In this document: piece after piece, positions 37,401-47,629 of the stretch
Position numbering within the stretch: position 1 is the stretch's first letter
How the letters are laid out: each line of letters starts with the position of its first letter
Assembly: GCF_007860125.1 (NCBI RefSeq)
Contig: NZ_SJPW01000004.1
Location: 342,372-406,371, forward strand
DNA: 64,000 nucleotides
Direction of reading: 5' to 3'
From: Rubripirellula tenax
GTDB taxonomy: Bacteria > Planctomycetota > Planctomycetia > Pirellulales > Pirellulaceae
Notes under the pieces: generated by a model
Told to the model about the DNA's origin: nothing
Database searches by the model: none
The model's input: only the letters and a program-made list of their open reading frames with translations
Position numbers and translations under genes: made by a program

Positions 37401-37454
37401 CGTCGGGGACAGGACGACGTAAAGTTGATGGTAACGCCCACCGCACGCGATTGA
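34431..37454 (+). CDS. exported M28 metallopeptidase with PD40 propeller and PDZ domain
   Basis: Large secreted peptidase, 1007 aa. Signal peptide (VVSLAFLVFGSTLLQA-EA), then a TolB/PD40 beta-propeller (~40-370: FSADGNRMVFQSERDP, YSPSGKQIVFASNRC, FSPDGQRICWRRFSEDG, FHPSGDYLIFTTNKHGFGN), a PA-like insert (~470-620) and the di-zinc M28 domain with ligands in AHVDHLG (~669), GADDNASGV (~697), SGEELGLFGS (~736), LNLDMVG (~790) and AHEDYHTPRDTPDKL (~860). A C-terminal PDZ domain (~925-1005, AAKAGLKGGDVIIELSGRKI) ends the protein. Probably an aminopeptidase acting on peptides outside the cytoplasm; the propeller may select or orient the substrate. Confidence 0.93.
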   Translation: MLCSIAHRAVVSLAFLVFGSTLLQAEAPDVAAISGNEALLLSGTRQITFEGRRAGEGYFSADGNRMVFQSERDPANPFYQIYVTDLETGDIEIVSPGFGKTTCAWIHPQGDRILFASTLDDPDAKTKQTDELELRATGKERRYSWDYDPAYELYAKDLASGMFTRLTDTKGYDAEASYSPSGKQIVFASNRCAYERELSDREKQLFEIDPASMIDLYIMDADGANVRRLTDVAGYDGGPFFSPDGQRICWRRFSEDGVTAEVYTMKTDGTDVKRLTEIGAMSWAPYFHPSGDYLIFTTNKHGFGNFELYLVRADGKGQPVRVTDTDGFDGLPVFLPDGDRLSWTSNRTKSKQSQIFLADWDDAKARQLLDLTDAESEDRTAALASAESSSPDFSPADVMRHVDYLTRPELGGRLTGTEGERRATAYVAAYLESLGLEPAGENGTFFQSFDFPAGSTLGKNNSMTTGDQTLVLNQDWVPLSFSADGEIGEAAIVFAGYGLQVPGGEGVDEYDSYVHLNVAGQWVLVFRDLPQEITPEQRQQMARYSSPRRKATVARDLGAKGIIFAAGPTSKVRNELIRFDADASQAGVSIGALSVTNEVAAKWLAETDQDLAKIQSELDDGSLAMGFPVEGAKANASVDIDRKRGTGRNVLARMNAGEQADASQPVVIVGAHVDHLGKGGSSNSLAKDDERDGIHVGADDNASGVAAMLEIAQYLAAEKKAGRLKAKRDLVIAGWSGEELGLFGSQAFVEAYGTLYPDAPKTVVDPDYAAAAAAHGMTTDAAPLTAAVAAYLNLDMVGRLREKLVIQGLGSSPGFDAEVQRRNVPVGLELTLDKTSTRLPTDASAFVARDVPILSAFTGAHEDYHTPRDTPDKLNYEGAAKISRLFALLARGFLTAAEPPKFELAEGEASEKDVPRANLTAYLGTIPDYVAGDVKGLKLSGVAGEGPAAKAGLKGGDVIIELSGRKIEDIYDYTYAIEALKIGEEVEIVVRRGQDDVKLMVTPTARD

Positions 37455-37587
37455 GAATCAAGTTGCATCGGAAATGACGGCTCCGGCCGGCACTTGGTCC
37501 GACAGTTGCATCAGTAGGTGACCTTAGCGTTCGCTGCCGTTTTGGCGGACGACGTTTTTCGCAAACAAATGATGAGAACTCACAAAG

Positions 37588-38262
37588 ATGATCATGTATC
37601 TGCTGTTTTTGGCTCCAGCAATGTTGCTGGGCCTTTACGCTCAGTGGAAGGTGAAATCTTCATTCACGGCAATGAGCCAAATCCCCGCGAGAATGTCGGG
37701 CGCCGAAGCAGCGCGTCGGATGCTCGATAACGGCGGACTACAATCGGTCGGAATCGAGCAGGTTCCCGGGCAACTGAGCGACCACTACGATCCGCGTTCC
37801 AAAGTGCTGCGATTGAGTGGCGACGTTTACAACGGTCGATCGATGGCTGCGCTGGGCGTGGCTTGTCACGAGGCCGGGCATGCGTTCCAAGATGCGAAGG
37901 GTTACCTTCCGTTGGTTGTTCGCAATGCAGCGGTGCCAGCCGCCAACTTTGGGTCGGGAATCAGCGGCATTTTATTGATGGCCGGATTCGTGATGGGGGC
38001 CAAGCCGTTGATTTTGATCGGCGTGCTGTTTTTCTCGGCGGTCGTATTCTTCCAACTGGTGAATTTGCCCGTCGAATTTGACGCGAGCGCGCGAGCGAAG
38101 CACGAGTTGGTCGCTCAAGGCATGATCGCCGGGAATGAAGAACACTACGTCGGCAAGGTTCTAAACGCTGCGGCGTTGACCTATGTGGCTGCGACGCTGC
38201 AATCGGTGATGACGCTGGCTTACTACCTGTTCGTGATTTTCGGAAATCAACGCGACGACTAA
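37588..38262 (+). CDS. YugP-type membrane zinc metallopeptidase
   Basis: 224-aa membrane protein of the putative neutral zinc metallopeptidase family (Zn_peptidase_2, Bacillus YugP). N-terminal helix (MYLLFLAPAMLLGLYAQWKV), zinc motif HEAGH at 94-98 (ALGVACHEAGHAFQDAKGY), two central helices (ISGILLMAGFVMGAKPLILI, VLFFSAVVFFQLVNL) and the family motif LPVEFDASARAKHEL, where the Glu likely completes the metal site; a last helix closes the protein. Length is normal for the family. Role unproven, probably membrane protein quality control. Start: the first ATG of ATGATCATG; the second is an equal option. Confidence 0.92.
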   Translation: MIMYLLFLAPAMLLGLYAQWKVKSSFTAMSQIPARMSGAEAARRMLDNGGLQSVGIEQVPGQLSDHYDPRSKVLRLSGDVYNGRSMAALGVACHEAGHAFQDAKGYLPLVVRNAAVPAANFGSGISGILLMAGFVMGAKPLILIGVLFFSAVVFFQLVNLPVEFDASARAKHELVAQGMIAGNEEHYVGKVLNAAALTYVAATLQSVMTLAYYLFVIFGNQRDD

Positions 38263-38280
38263 CCAACCGCGTGACCGTTA

Positions 38281-38321
38281 CCAGCCGAACTGGAACCAGG
38301 TTTCCATCCAGTTTCGGCTGG
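38281..38321. repeat. long inverted repeat between the YugP-like and YjfB-like genes
   Basis: CCAGCCGAACTGGA and TCCAGTTTCGGCTGG form a near-perfect 14-15 bp stem (one bulged base) around a 12-base loop, 18 bases after the peptidase stop. No T-run follows on either strand, so it is not a standard intrinsic terminator. Confidence 0.55.
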
Positions 38322-38403
38322 GAAAACTTCTGCGTTGACGGGGAACTGGGCGAAAGCTTCAAAAGATAGGCTTCCTTTTCCTCCGCAAGCACGGTCCTTC
38401 CCG

Positions 38404-38601
38404 ATGTCCAGCATTCCTGCGCCGGTACGCCAACTTCTTCAGGCTCGTGACCAAGCAACGGCCCAGAAGATCGACATGGCCGTTACGAAGAAAGCACTTG
38501 ATACGCAAAAAGCGACCGGCGACGCGATCATTTCGATGCTCGAACAAACGGTCAACGTGCAGAAGCAGATCGCCAAAGGTCACCTGGACGTTAAGGTCTA
38601 A
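38404..38601 (+). CDS. YjfB-like small protein (putative motility family)
   Basis: 65 aa from ATG at MSSIPAPV (23 earlier codons in frame lack support). Helical and soluble: VRQLLQARDQATAQKIDMAV, TKKALDTQKATGDAIISMLE. The pattern of a central helix with kKALDxQKxTGDAxxxML resembles the YjfB family, found near flagellar genes in some bacteria but of unproven function. It is convergent with the low-complexity lipoprotein gene; the 33 bases between them hold a small GGCGAT/ATCGCC stem. Confidence 0.5.
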   Translation: MSSIPAPVRQLLQARDQATAQKIDMAVTKKALDTQKATGDAIISMLEQTVNVQKQIAKGHLDVKV

Positions 38602-38634
38602 GGATCCATCAAGGCGATCATCGCCTCAACCGTT

Positions 38635-39591
38635 CTAGCGGTAGAACGATCCCGACGTGTTGGGAGTTTCGGAACCGCTTGGGTATCCACCCGTCTTGCT
38701 CGTGCTGCCGGGCATATAGCTGCTGCCGCCTGTGCTGGCCGGTGCATAGCCCATCGATGAAGACGCTGCAGGTGCCGCGATCTCACTTGCCGTGCTGGCC
38801 GTCGAGAATGATGGCCCCGCCGAGTCAGGCATGCTAAATGACGGCGACGATGACGCGGTACTGGTAGCCGGCGTGATCGACGCAGCGGCCGGTGATGTTC
38901 CCAATGGCAGTGCAAAACCGCCTGACGACGGCGAAGTCAACGATGACGATGTCACACTTGACGGGACCTTCGTGGGTGCAGGTGGTGGCGAAGTGTAACT
39001 GGTCGATGGTGCGGCCACTTTCGAAGTCGCTGCGACGCTGCCGGGCAAACCATAGCTGGTCTGTTTCGGTGTAGAGCTGGCCGCCGGCGGGGTGCCCCCC
39101 GTCTTCGGTGTGAAGGTGCTCTTTCCAAACGTGTACCCAGACGGCGCGCTGGAATCTGACGGCATCGTCGGTAAGGCCGCAGAGTTCGCGGCGTTCGCAG
39201 TCGGCGGTACGTAGGACGCGCCGCTGTAGATGCCGTTGGCTTGGGCTGCGGCCAAGTTGGTTGACGGGCCCGTCGCGGATGAAGCGGGCGTCGCGTACCC
39301 AGGTGTCAGGTTATAGCCGGCAACTTGTGCGTTGACGGAACCAGGTTTCTTCAGCGGAGATGGTGTCGCCGTCCCGCCAGCAATCGATGCAATCGCCTCG
39401 GGCGTCGCCGACGCACTGGGTGGTGACGGATACGTTCGCGTCGGGCCGGTGCCGGCGAGCGCCTCGGCCGATGGTTCACCTCGCCGGGCGAACATGTTCA
39501 TGCCAGGCATGCTTCGGCAACCGGTGGACGCCAGCGTTGCGGCAATGCAAGTGGACAACAAAAGTCGGCGAGTTGTAATGTGCTTCAGCAT
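38635..39591 (-). CDS. low-complexity Ser/Thr/Pro/Ala-rich lipoprotein
   Basis: 318 aa. Lipoprotein signal (LLLSTCIAATLASTGC, Cys25), then almost entirely disordered Ser/Thr/Pro/Ala/Gly sequence without fold motifs (PATSTASSSPSFSMPDSAGP, ending NTSGSFYR). Such chains may be wall-like spacers or heavily glycosylated surface proteins. Composition differs sharply from its neighbours, but codon third positions follow the genome, so it is likely a true gene rather than a shadow. Unknown function. It follows gltD on the same strand after 237 bases, in which I see no further gene. Confidence 0.65.
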   Translation of the reverse strand: MLKHITTRRLLLSTCIAATLASTGCRSMPGMNMFARRGEPSAEALAGTGPTRTYPSPPSASATPEAIASIAGGTATPSPLKKPGSVNAQVAGYNLTPGYATPASSATGPSTNLAAAQANGIYSGASYVPPTANAANSAALPTMPSDSSAPSGYTFGKSTFTPKTGGTPPAASSTPKQTSYGLPGSVAATSKVAAPSTSYTSPPPAPTKVPSSVTSSSLTSPSSGGFALPLGTSPAAASITPATSTASSSPSFSMPDSAGPSFSTASTASEIAAPAASSSMGYAPASTGGSSYMPGSTSKTGGYPSGSETPNTSGSFYR

Positions 39592-39828
39592 CCCTGCTTA
39601 CCTTCGGCTCTACTATTCAAACGGCATCGTGATGGTTCGAACTCGCCAATCCATTGACGAGTTGCGAAAACGCTTGTCGCTGTCTTCAACGCTTTAATCG
39701 GCATTCCCGACCCAGATTGCCAAGAAATTTTTCCGATTCCGTCTGACCGTAAAACGTCCGCAGTGCGGGTGTCAATGTCAGCTTGTGCACTTTTCACTTG
39801 GCGACGTTTCCCGACGCCGCGTGAAACT

Positions 39829-41334
39829 CTAAACGCTCATTTCCATCGCCGTGCCCATCGTTTGACCGGGGGCGGGCAAGTTACTGCTGCCTTCCAAGTA
39901 GATGTCGATCGCACGCGCGGCACCGCGGCCTTCGTTGATCGCCCAGACCACCAAACTTTGGCCGCGGCGACAGTCACCAGCGGCAAAAACGCCGTCGATG
40001 TTCGTCGTGTACTTACCGTGGACTGCTTGGAAATTGCTACGTGGATCGACTTCCAATCCCAGCGACTCGGCAACGTATTGTTCCGGTCCCAAGAAGCCCA
40101 TCGCCAAAAGAATCAACTGTGCCGGCCAATCCTTCTCGCTGCCGGCGACTTCGGACATCGCCCAACCGCCTTCGCTGTTTTTGGTCCAAGCGACCTGAAC
40201 GGTTTTGATACCACGCAAATTCCCGTTCTCGTCTTTCAAGAATTCCTTGCTCAGGATTTGGTACTCGCGCGGGTCACGTCCGAACTTCTCGGAAGCTTCT
40301 TCGTGGCCATAGTCGACGCGGAAGACACGTGGCCATTGTGGCCACGGATTGTCGGGTGCTCGGTCTTCGGGCGGCTTGGGTAGCAATTCAAAATTGACCA
40401 AGCTGCGACAACCGTGACGGATCGACGTTCCGATACAGTCCGTGCCGGTATCACCACCGCCGATCACGATCACGTCTTTGCCTTCGGCGCTGATGAACCC
40501 ATCGCCTAGCGAATCGCCGTGGACGGCCTGGGCCGTGTTGGCGGTCAAGAAATCCATGGCTGGATAAACGCCCACGGCGTCGCGATTGGGAATCGGCAAA
40601 TCACGCGGTTTCGTTGCACCGCAAGCCAACAAGACGGCGTCAAAATCTTTTTGCAAGTCTTTGGGCGAGATGTCTTTGCCGATGTTCACCCCCGTTTTGA
40701 ACGTGATGCCCTCGGTCGTCATCTTGTCGATGCGGCGCTGGATCGCTTGCTTGGACAACTTCATATTCGGAATGCCGTACTGCAGCAGTCCGCCGATTCG
40801 GTCGGCTCGTTCAAAGACGGTGACCTTGTGACCGGCGCGATTGAGTTGGTCCGCCGCAGACAAACCCGCCGGTCCGCTGCCCACGATCGCAACGGTTTTT
40901 CCAGTGCGCGTTTCGGGCGGTTCCGGCACGATCCATCCCTCTTCCCAAGCTCGATCGACGATCGCATTTTCGATGTTCTTGATCGTCACCGGCGGATTGG
41001 TGATGCCAAGCACGCACGCGCCTTCGCACGGCGCCGGGCAAACCCGTCCGGTGAACTCCGGGAAGTTGTTGGTCTTGTGCAACCGTTCGATCGCTTCTTT
41101 CCAACGGTTGTTGTAAACCAGGTCGTTCCACTCGGGGATCAAGTTATCGATCGGACATCCGGTCGTCGATTGACAGAACGGGACACCACAATCCATACAC
41201 CGAGCGCCTTGCTCTTTGAGTTGTTCGAGCTTCGGTTCGGTGTAGATTTCGTCATAGTCGTTGATGCGAACGACTGGTAAACGCCACGGCACTTTTTTAC
41301 GGTCAAATTCTTTGAATCCGGTTGGCTTGCCCAT
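39829..41334 (-). CDS. gltD: glutamate synthase small subunit
   Basis: NADPH-dependent electron-input subunit of glutamate synthase, 501 aa, starting at [14 protein letters not shown] (67 upstream in-frame codons lie in the gltB-gltD gap and are rejected). Cys-rich N-terminus for two 4Fe-4S clusters ([35 protein letters not shown]), FAD site [19 protein letters not shown] site GGGDTGTDC, and C-terminal flavin segment [19 protein letters not shown]. Complete. Partner gltB is 92 bases upstream. Together they convert glutamine and 2-oxoglutarate to two glutamates. Confidence 0.97.
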   Translation of the reverse strand: MGKPTGFKEFDRKKVPWRLPVVRINDYDEIYTEPKLEQLKEQGARCMDCGVPFCQSTTGCPIDNLIPEWNDLVYNNRWKEAIERLHKTNNFPEFTGRVCPAPCEGACVLGITNPPVTIKNIENAIVDRAWEEGWIVPEPPETRTGKTVAIVGSGPAGLSAADQLNRAGHKVTVFERADRIGGLLQYGIPNMKLSKQAIQRRIDKMTTEGITFKTGVNIGKDISPKDLQKDFDAVLLACGATKPRDLPIPNRDAVGVYPAMDFLTANTAQAVHGDSLGDGFISAEGKDVIVIGGGDTGTDCIGTSIRHGCRSLVNFELLPKPPEDRAPDNPWPQWPRVFRVDYGHEEASEKFGRDPREYQILSKEFLKDENGNLRGIKTVQVAWTKNSEGGWAMSEVAGSEKDWPAQLILLAMGFLGPEQYVAESLGLEVDPRSNFQAVHGKYTTNIDGVFAAGDCRRGQSLVVWAINEGRGAARAIDIYLEGSSNLPAPGQTMGTAMEMSV

Positions 41335-41426
41335 CGTTGGCCTCTTTCGTTGATGTGTTTTTGATTCGTATTTATTGATTGCCTGTGGGGCGATACCCAC
41401 AGGAATGATTGCGGCGACGTTGGGTT

Positions 41427-44400
41427 CTAAACCAATGCTTCCTCGACCTGCAAATTTTGCAGAACGCGTTTGTAGTCGGTCGGCATGACTTTGACGCACT
41501 TTGCCAGGAACTCGGCCCAGTTGTCGAGCGCCCACGCTGCCATGTCGCTGCCGGTAAAGTCTTTGTGCTTTTGGATGATCGCTTTGATTTCGGCTTCTTC
41601 TTCAGCCGTTTCGATCTTTTCCAATTCGACGGTGGCGAGGTTGCAGTTCACAGTGAATGTGTCATCGGCATCGAGCACGTAAGCAATGCCGCCGGACATG
41701 CCCGCGGCAAAGTTGCGTCCGGTTTTGCCCAGGCAAATGACGCGTCCGCCGGTCATGTACTCGCAACCGTGATCGCCCACACCTTCGACAACCGTGATCG
41801 CACCGCTGTTACGAACACAGAATCGCTCCGCCGCACGTCCGCGTAGATACGCCTCGCCGCCCGTCGCACCGTACAAGCAAACATTGCCGACCAAAATGTT
41901 ATCTTCGGCCGTGAAGCTGGCTTCGCGAGGCGGGAACACGATCACGCGACCGCCACTGAGTCCCTTGCCGACGTAATCGTTGGCGTCACCTTCCAATTCG
42001 ATCGTGATCCCGTGCGCCAAAAATGCGCCCAAACTCTGTCCGGCCGATCCGGTCAACTCAATGCGAATCGTGTCATCCGGCAATCCGGCTTGGCCGTATT
42101 TCTTGGCAACTTCGTTACTCAAAATCGTACCGACCGTTCGGTTGATGTTCACAACCGGTGACTGGATCACCACGGATTTTCCAGAATCGATCGCCGGCTT
42201 AGCGGCCTCCAATAATACCGTCATGTCGAGTGATTTTTCGAGTCCGTGGTCTTGCGGCATCGAGCAGATCACGCCGACGTCTTCGTGCGGCTTCTTGGCC
42301 GGCATCAAGATTTTTGTCAAATCGAGTCCGTCCGACTTCCAGTGCTTGATCGCTTCGTCCGTCTTGAGCATGTCGCTTCGTCCGACCATTTCGTCGATCG
42401 ATCGGAAACCCATTTTTGCCATCCAACGTCGCGCGTCTTCGGCGACCATGAACAGATAATTCACGACATGCTCGGGTTTGCCCGTAAACATTTTGCGAAG
42501 TTCGGGGTCCTGGGTCGCGATTCCGACCGGGCAAGTGTTCAAGTGACACTTACGCATCATGATGCAACCGAGCGTGATCAGAGGCGCGGTCGAGAACCCG
42601 AATTCTTCGGCGCCCAACAACGCGGCAATTGCCACGTCTCGGCCGGTCTTCAATCCGCCGTCGGTCTGCAACACGACTCGTGAACGCAAATTATTCAGAA
42701 CCAAAACCTGATGCGTTTCGGCAATGCCAAGTTCCCAAGGAAGTCCCGCGTGTTTGATGCTGGTCAGCGGCGAAGCACCCGTGCCACCGGTGTCACCGGC
42801 GATCAGGATGTGATCGGCATGTGCCTTGGCGACACCCGATGCGATGACGCCGACGCCAACTTCGCTGACCAACTTGACGCTGATCCGCGCAGCGCGGTTG
42901 GCGTTCTTCAAGTCGTGAATCAACTGAGCCAAGTCTTCGATCGAATAGATGTCGTGGTGCGGCGGAGGGCTGATCAGACCGACACCCGGCGTGCTGTAGC
43001 GGATCCGGGCGATCGTTTGATCGACCTTCTTGCCCGGCAATTCACCGCCCTCGCCGGGTTTCGCACCCTGCGAAATTTTGATCTGAATTTCGTCGGCATT
43101 GGACAAGTACTCGATCGTCACGCCGAAACGGCCCGACGCGACCTGCTTGATTGCCGACCGCTTTGAGTCACCGTTTTCAAGTGGTTTGAATCGGATCGGA
43201 TCCTCGCCACCTTCGCCGGTGTTGCTCTTGCCGCCTAAACGATTCATTGCAACTGCAATCGTCTCGTGTGATTCCGCGCTGATGCTGCCCAGCGACATCG
43301 CACCGGTACAGAATCGTTTGACGATCTCTTTGGCCGGTTGAACTTCGTCCAGCGGAATCGACTTTTCTTCGTCGATGTGGAAATCGAACAGTCCCCGTAA
43401 CGTGCAACGGTTGCGGTTGTCTTCGTTGATTGTATGAGCGAATCGCCAGTACGCACTTTCGTCGTTGTTGCGAGCCGCGACTTGCAAATCAGAAATCGAC
43501 GCCGGTGACCAAGCATGCTTTTCACCTTCGGCCCGCCAATGGAACTCGCCCAAGTTGGGCAGTGCGGGCAAACGGTCGGACGACTTCAGCGGGAACCCCA
43601 GCTTGTGACGTCGCATGGTTTCTTCGGCAAGGATGTCGAATGAGACACCTTGAATGCGGCTGGCCGTGCCGACGAAGCACTTGTCGATGACTTCGTCTCG
43701 CAGCCCCAACGCTTCAAAAATCTGAGCGCCTTTGTAACTCTGTAGCGTGCTGATGCCCATCTTGGCCATGACCTTCAACATGCCCTTGGCGACGCCCTTG
43801 CGATACGCTGCCACGACCTTGTCGTCGTCAAGTTTCGGATCCATCAATCCATCCAATCGTGCTTGCCACAAAGCTTCGAATGCCAAGTAGGGGTTGATCC
43901 CGTCGGCGCCGTAACCAACGAGCAAGCAGTGATGATGGACTTCGCGAGCTTCGCCCGATTCGACGAGCAAGCCGATGCGGGTCCGCTTGGCTTTGGCAAC
44001 CAAGTGGTGGTGAACGGCACCGGTCGCCAACAGCACGCTGACGGGAACGCGATCATGCGAGATGGCGCGGTCGCTCAAAATGACCAACTGGATGCCTTCG
44101 TCCGCTGCCGCTTCGGCTTCGGCCGCGATTCGGTCGAGCGTATTCTTGAGCCCGGCTTTGCCTTCGGCACGATCGAAGGTGATGTCGATCACGCGACTGT
44201 GCCAGCCTTCGTAATCGATGTGCTTCAGCGCCGCAATTTCTTCGTTGGTCAAAATTGGGTGATCGACAAGCAAGCGATGGCAGTGCGCCGGCGTCGCCGT
44301 CAACAGGTTCTGTTCCGGACCGATGTAGCACTCCAACGACATGATGACGTCTTCGCGGATCGAATCGATCGACGGGTTGGTCACTTGTGCGAACAGTTGC

Positions 44401-46019
44401 TTGAAGTAGTCGTAAATCATTCGCGGCTTGTCCGACAAGCACGCCAACGCGCTATCGTTGCCCATCGATCCGACCGGGTCACGCAGTTCCGAAACCAAGG
44501 GACGCAGCATGAAGTTCAGCGTTTCGGCGGTGTAACCGAACGCTTGCATGCGAGGCAACAATGTCTCGCTGTCGAAACCGTGAGGCTCGTTTTGCGGATT
44601 CAAGTCGGCCAGGCGAATGCGTTGCTCTTTCAGCCAGTCGCCATAAGGCATCTTGCGAGCGAATTCGCTCTTCAGTTCTTCGTCGGGGATCAAACGGCCT
44701 TCGGCAAAGTCGACCAAGAACATCTTTCCCGGTTGCAAACGCCCCTTCGATTTGACGATCGCCGGATCCACCGGCAATACGCCGACTTCGCTGGCCATGA
44801 TGACGCGGTCGTCGTGGGTGATGTAGTAACGACTTGGACGAAGTCCGTTGCGGTCCAGCGTCGCGCCGATGTAATGGCCGTCGGTGAACACGATCGAAGC
44901 CGGCCCGTCCCAGGGCTCCATCATGCAACTGAAGTACTCGTAGAACGCCCGCTTTTCTTCGGGCATCGTTTCGTGTTTTTGCCAGGCCTCGGGGACCATC
45001 ATCATGATCGCCTCTTGCAGCGTTCGCCCGTTCATCAGCATGAACTCGAGGACGTTGTCAAACGTTCCCGAATCGGACCCATTGGGCTCGATCACAGGAA
45101 ACAGTTTCTTCAGGTTGTCGCCGAACAGTTCGCTTTCGGCCGAACCTTCACGAGCACGCATCCAGTTCTTGTTGCCGCGCAGCGTGTTGATTTCGCCGTT
45201 GTGGCTCATGAACCGAAGCGGTTGTGCCCGGTCCCAGCTTGGGAACGTGTTCGTCGAAAATCGACTGTGAACCATCGCCAAGTGCGTTTCGAAATCGGTA
45301 TCACGCAAGTCGGGGAAATAGGGCAAAACTTGCGCCGGCGTCAGCATGCCTTTGTAAATGATGACCTTCGAACTGAGCGAACAGATGTAGAACATCAAAG
45401 CTTGCTTCAAGCTGCTGTCGGCGCCGCGAAGCCGATGGCTGGCTTGTTTGTGAATCATGTAGAGCTTGCGATCGAACGCATCATCCTTCAGCCCATCGGA
45501 GGCTTCGACGAACAATTGTTCGATGTACGGTTCACTGGCACGAGCGGTTGGGCCAATGTCGGCAATGTCCGTCATCTGTGGCACGTCACGCCAACCGATC
45601 AGCTTCTGGCCGGCTTCGGCAATCAGCGACTCAATGGTCGACTTGCATTCAGCTCGTTCAGCCTCGTCTTGCGGCAAGAAAACCAAACCGGCCGCGAATT
45701 GGCCCGGTTCGGGCAATTCAACGCCAAGGTCGCGTTTGGCGACTTTGCGTAGAAACTTGTGTGGCAGCCCGCACATGATTCCGCTGCCGTCGCCCGTGTT
45801 CGTTTCACATCCACAAGCACCGCGGTGATCCATGTTCTGCAGGATCGTGTCCGCATCGATCACATTCTGGTGACTGGGAACGCCCTTGATGTGGGCGATG
45901 AAACCGACACCGCAAGCGTCTTTTTCAAACTCGGGGTCATACAGACCTTGAGCCGGTGGCAGGTGAAAAAGGGGTGTCTTCACGATCGGGTCGTCATTGG
46001 ATTGGTTGTCGTTGTTCAT
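41427..46019 (-). CDS. gltB: glutamate synthase large subunit
   Basis: 1530-aa large subunit. A short propeptide precedes the class II glutaminase nucleophile Cys36 ([14 protein letters not shown]). Glutaminase motifs: [58 protein letters not shown]. Central and FMN domains follow ([64 protein letters not shown]), the 3Fe-4S cysteines in [13 protein letters not shown], and the C-terminal right-handed beta-helix ([40 protein letters not shown]). First gene of gltBD; a LysR-type regulator lies 126 bases upstream on the same strand and may control it (inference). Confidence 0.98.
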   Translation of the reverse strand: MNNDNQSNDDPIVKTPLFHLPPAQGLYDPEFEKDACGVGFIAHIKGVPSHQNVIDADTILQNMDHRGACGCETNTGDGSGIMCGLPHKFLRKVAKRDLGVELPEPGQFAAGLVFLPQDEAERAECKSTIESLIAEAGQKLIGWRDVPQMTDIADIGPTARASEPYIEQLFVEASDGLKDDAFDRKLYMIHKQASHRLRGADSSLKQALMFYICSLSSKVIIYKGMLTPAQVLPYFPDLRDTDFETHLAMVHSRFSTNTFPSWDRAQPLRFMSHNGEINTLRGNKNWMRAREGSAESELFGDNLKKLFPVIEPNGSDSGTFDNVLEFMLMNGRTLQEAIMMMVPEAWQKHETMPEEKRAFYEYFSCMMEPWDGPASIVFTDGHYIGATLDRNGLRPSRYYITHDDRVIMASEVGVLPVDPAIVKSKGRLQPGKMFLVDFAEGRLIPDEELKSEFARKMPYGDWLKEQRIRLADLNPQNEPHGFDSETLLPRMQAFGYTAETLNFMLRPLVSELRDPVGSMGNDSALACLSDKPRMIYDYFKQLFAQVTNPSIDSIREDVIMSLECYIGPEQNLLTATPAHCHRLLVDHPILTNEEIAALKHIDYEGWHSRVIDITFDRAEGKAGLKNTLDRIAAEAEAAADEGIQLVILSDRAISHDRVPVSVLLATGAVHHHLVAKAKRTRIGLLVESGEAREVHHHCLLVGYGADGINPYLAFEALWQARLDGLMDPKLDDDKVVAAYRKGVAKGMLKVMAKMGISTLQSYKGAQIFEALGLRDEVIDKCFVGTASRIQGVSFDILAEETMRRHKLGFPLKSSDRLPALPNLGEFHWRAEGEKHAWSPASISDLQVAARNNDESAYWRFAHTINEDNRNRCTLRGLFDFHIDEEKSIPLDEVQPAKEIVKRFCTGAMSLGSISAESHETIAVAMNRLGGKSNTGEGGEDPIRFKPLENGDSKRSAIKQVASGRFGVTIEYLSNADEIQIKISQGAKPGEGGELPGKKVDQTIARIRYSTPGVGLISPPPHHDIYSIEDLAQLIHDLKNANRAARISVKLVSEVGVGVIASGVAKAHADHILIAGDTGGTGASPLTSIKHAGLPWELGIAETHQVLVLNNLRSRVVLQTDGGLKTGRDVAIAALLGAEEFGFSTAPLITLGCIMMRKCHLNTCPVGIATQDPELRKMFTGKPEHVVNYLFMVAEDARRWMAKMGFRSIDEMVGRSDMLKTDEAIKHWKSDGLDLTKILMPAKKPHEDVGVICSMPQDHGLEKSLDMTVLLEAAKPAIDSGKSVVIQSPVVNINRTVGTILSNEVAKKYGQAGLPDDTIRIELTGSAGQSLGAFLAHGITIELEGDANDYVGKGLSGGRVIVFPPREASFTAEDNILVGNVCLYGATGGEAYLRGRAAERFCVRNSGAITVVEGVGDHGCEYMTGGRVICLGKTGRNFAAGMSGGIAYVLDADDTFTVNCNLATVELEKIETAEEEAEIKAIIQKHKDFTGSDMAAWALDNWAEFLAKCVKVMPTDYKRVLQNLQVEEALV

Positions 46020-46145
46020 CGTTTCCTACTCGTTTTCCATCAAAGGTTGTACTGCTTTGGCCGCCCGATTCACCGAGAGGTGCGAGGCTGGCGTCTAAGC
46101 AAAGTTGCGAAGTTGCCAGGCGATGCACCGGAGAACCGATCCGGG

Positions 46146-47120
46146 TCAAGCCACGACCGAAGTACCGCTCCCGGTTTCGATCGAACCGCCGTCCACGCCA
46201 GATTTCCTGCTGGCGGATTTACTCCGTATTTCCGACTCGATGTCACGCCCCAGCAGAAGCGAGCCAAACTCGCTGGCTGCGCGGCTGAGACGTCCCGAAC
46301 GTCGAAAGATCATTCCGAGTGGACGCTTCATGCGCCACTCCTTACATGCCACCACTCGCAACGCGCCGGTGGCTGTTTCGCGGCGAACCGCTGCCTCGGG
46401 GATGATGCCCATTCCGCGATTGGCCTGGATGGCCCGAATCATGGAGTCGACATTGTCGAACTCCATCCGAACGTTGACCGCGACGCCGGCGCGAGCCAGG
46501 CATCGATCGATTTCTTGTCGTAACGTCAATGCACGATCGAATCCGATCATGTCGGCGCCACGCAATTGCGCCAGCGTGACTTCGTGGCTGGCGGCCAACG
46601 GATGCTCGGCCGAGCAGACGATACGCATGGGTTCCTGTTGCCAGGGAATGCAATGAATTTGTTTGGTGCTTCGCGGAAAGCTGACCAGTCCGAAGTCGAC
46701 CTCGCCTTCGGCCGTCATTTCGATAACACGTTCGACGGAACCGAATTCCGCTTTCACGTCGACTTCCGGATGCAAACGAGCGAACTCGTCGGTCGCCGCT
46801 GGCATGTAGCTGAGCCCGACCGAAACGATGGTCCCGATGGTGATCTGGCCACGCAGCGTGCAACTGATGCTGCGAACCTCTTTTTCAAGCCTTTGATACG
46901 ATCGCAAAACGCCTCGTAATCCACGCAGGTACGTCTTGCCTTCGGGCGTCAGAATCAGCGGCCGTTTCGAGCGATCGATTAACCGAACGCCCAACGATTC
47001 TTCCAGATGACCGATCGCTTGGCTGGCCGCACTCTGCGTCAAATCGTGAGCCTCCGCAGCTTTCGAAAAGCTACGCTGCTCGGCGATCGTACAAAAGAGT
47101 TCCAGAGTCCGCAGGTGCAA
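46146..47120 (-). CDS. LysR-family transcriptional regulator
   Basis: 324 aa. The start is a TTG (no ATG near; homology begins at once with HLRTLELFCTIAEQRSFSKA). N-terminal winged helix-turn-helix (AAEAHDLTQSAASQAIGHLE, LGVRLIDRSKRPLILTPEGK), linker helix, then the two-lobed effector domain (GQITIGTIVSVGLSYMP, DFGLVSFP, GIIPEAAVRR). The C-terminal ~35 residues are Ser/Arg/Gly-rich. Its position upstream of gltB suggests nitrogen-related control, but CysB/CysL-like sulfur roles are equally possible; no effector residue can be assigned. Confidence 0.92.
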   Translation of the reverse strand: MHLRTLELFCTIAEQRSFSKAAEAHDLTQSAASQAIGHLEESLGVRLIDRSKRPLILTPEGKTYLRGLRGVLRSYQRLEKEVRSISCTLRGQITIGTIVSVGLSYMPAATDEFARLHPEVDVKAEFGSVERVIEMTAEGEVDFGLVSFPRSTKQIHCIPWQQEPMRIVCSAEHPLAASHEVTLAQLRGADMIGFDRALTLRQEIDRCLARAGVAVNVRMEFDNVDSMIRAIQANRGMGIIPEAAVRRETATGALRVVACKEWRMKRPLGMIFRRSGRLSRAASEFGSLLLGRDIESEIRSKSASRKSGVDGGSIETGSGTSVVA

Positions 47121-47228
47121 TCGAGTTACCTACCATTAGGATTTCTAATAGTGCGGCCTTCAGCATGAAGGCCGTTGATCGCAAGGTAAATCGCAGCTCG
47201 ATTTTCGTCAATAGCTTCGGCACCGACG

Positions 47229-47492
47229 CTAAGCTATCGCACCGCTTCGCCAACGCCGGGGCAGTGTGAATGCGTACAGTACCGTAATCGCCCCCAATGA
47301 CAGGAACGCCCAGGGCATCCACTCTTTCGGCCGCCAAGTGCTGACATTGCCCGACGGACTGCCCGCCGGGTTGATGAAGGACGCCGGGCGAGTTTCGCCG
47401 GCGGCATACAGATTGGCGCTGTCGATCATCAAGAACTCGGCGCCCAAGATGATTGCCATGATACCCAGCGCGATGAAAATGGAACGTCGCAT
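47229..47492 (-). CDS. small two-helix membrane protein, 87 aa
   Basis: Start at MRRSIFIALGIMAI with GAGAGAG eight bases ahead; longer frame upstream is unsupported. Two membrane helices (SIFIALGIMAIILGAEFLMI and EWMPWAFLSLGAITVLYAFT) flank a ~30-residue loop (AAGETRPASFINPAGSPSGN) and a basic tail (LPRRWRSGAIA). Planctomycete genomes contain many like this; no function known. Lies between the regulator and aguB on the same strand, with 108- and 137-base gaps. Confidence 0.6.
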   Translation of the reverse strand: MRRSIFIALGIMAIILGAEFLMIDSANLYAAGETRPASFINPAGSPSGNVSTWRPKEWMPWAFLSLGAITVLYAFTLPRRWRSGAIA

Positions 47493-47629
47493 CGAAATGT
47501 CTCTCTCAAAATCTGGAAGGCCAGGAGTCCAGAGAGTGAGATCGGCATTTGCTAGCAACAGAATCTTCCATTTCCTGGCTTTGCCCTAATACCAGCAAAA
47601 CCAGCAGTACTTCCGACTCTTGATTCCGT

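Noticed and set aside
43863-45752. 629-codon open frame on plus strand opposite gltB
   Set aside because: Mirrors the third-position bias of gltB; no signal, motif or ribosome site, and gltB is certain.
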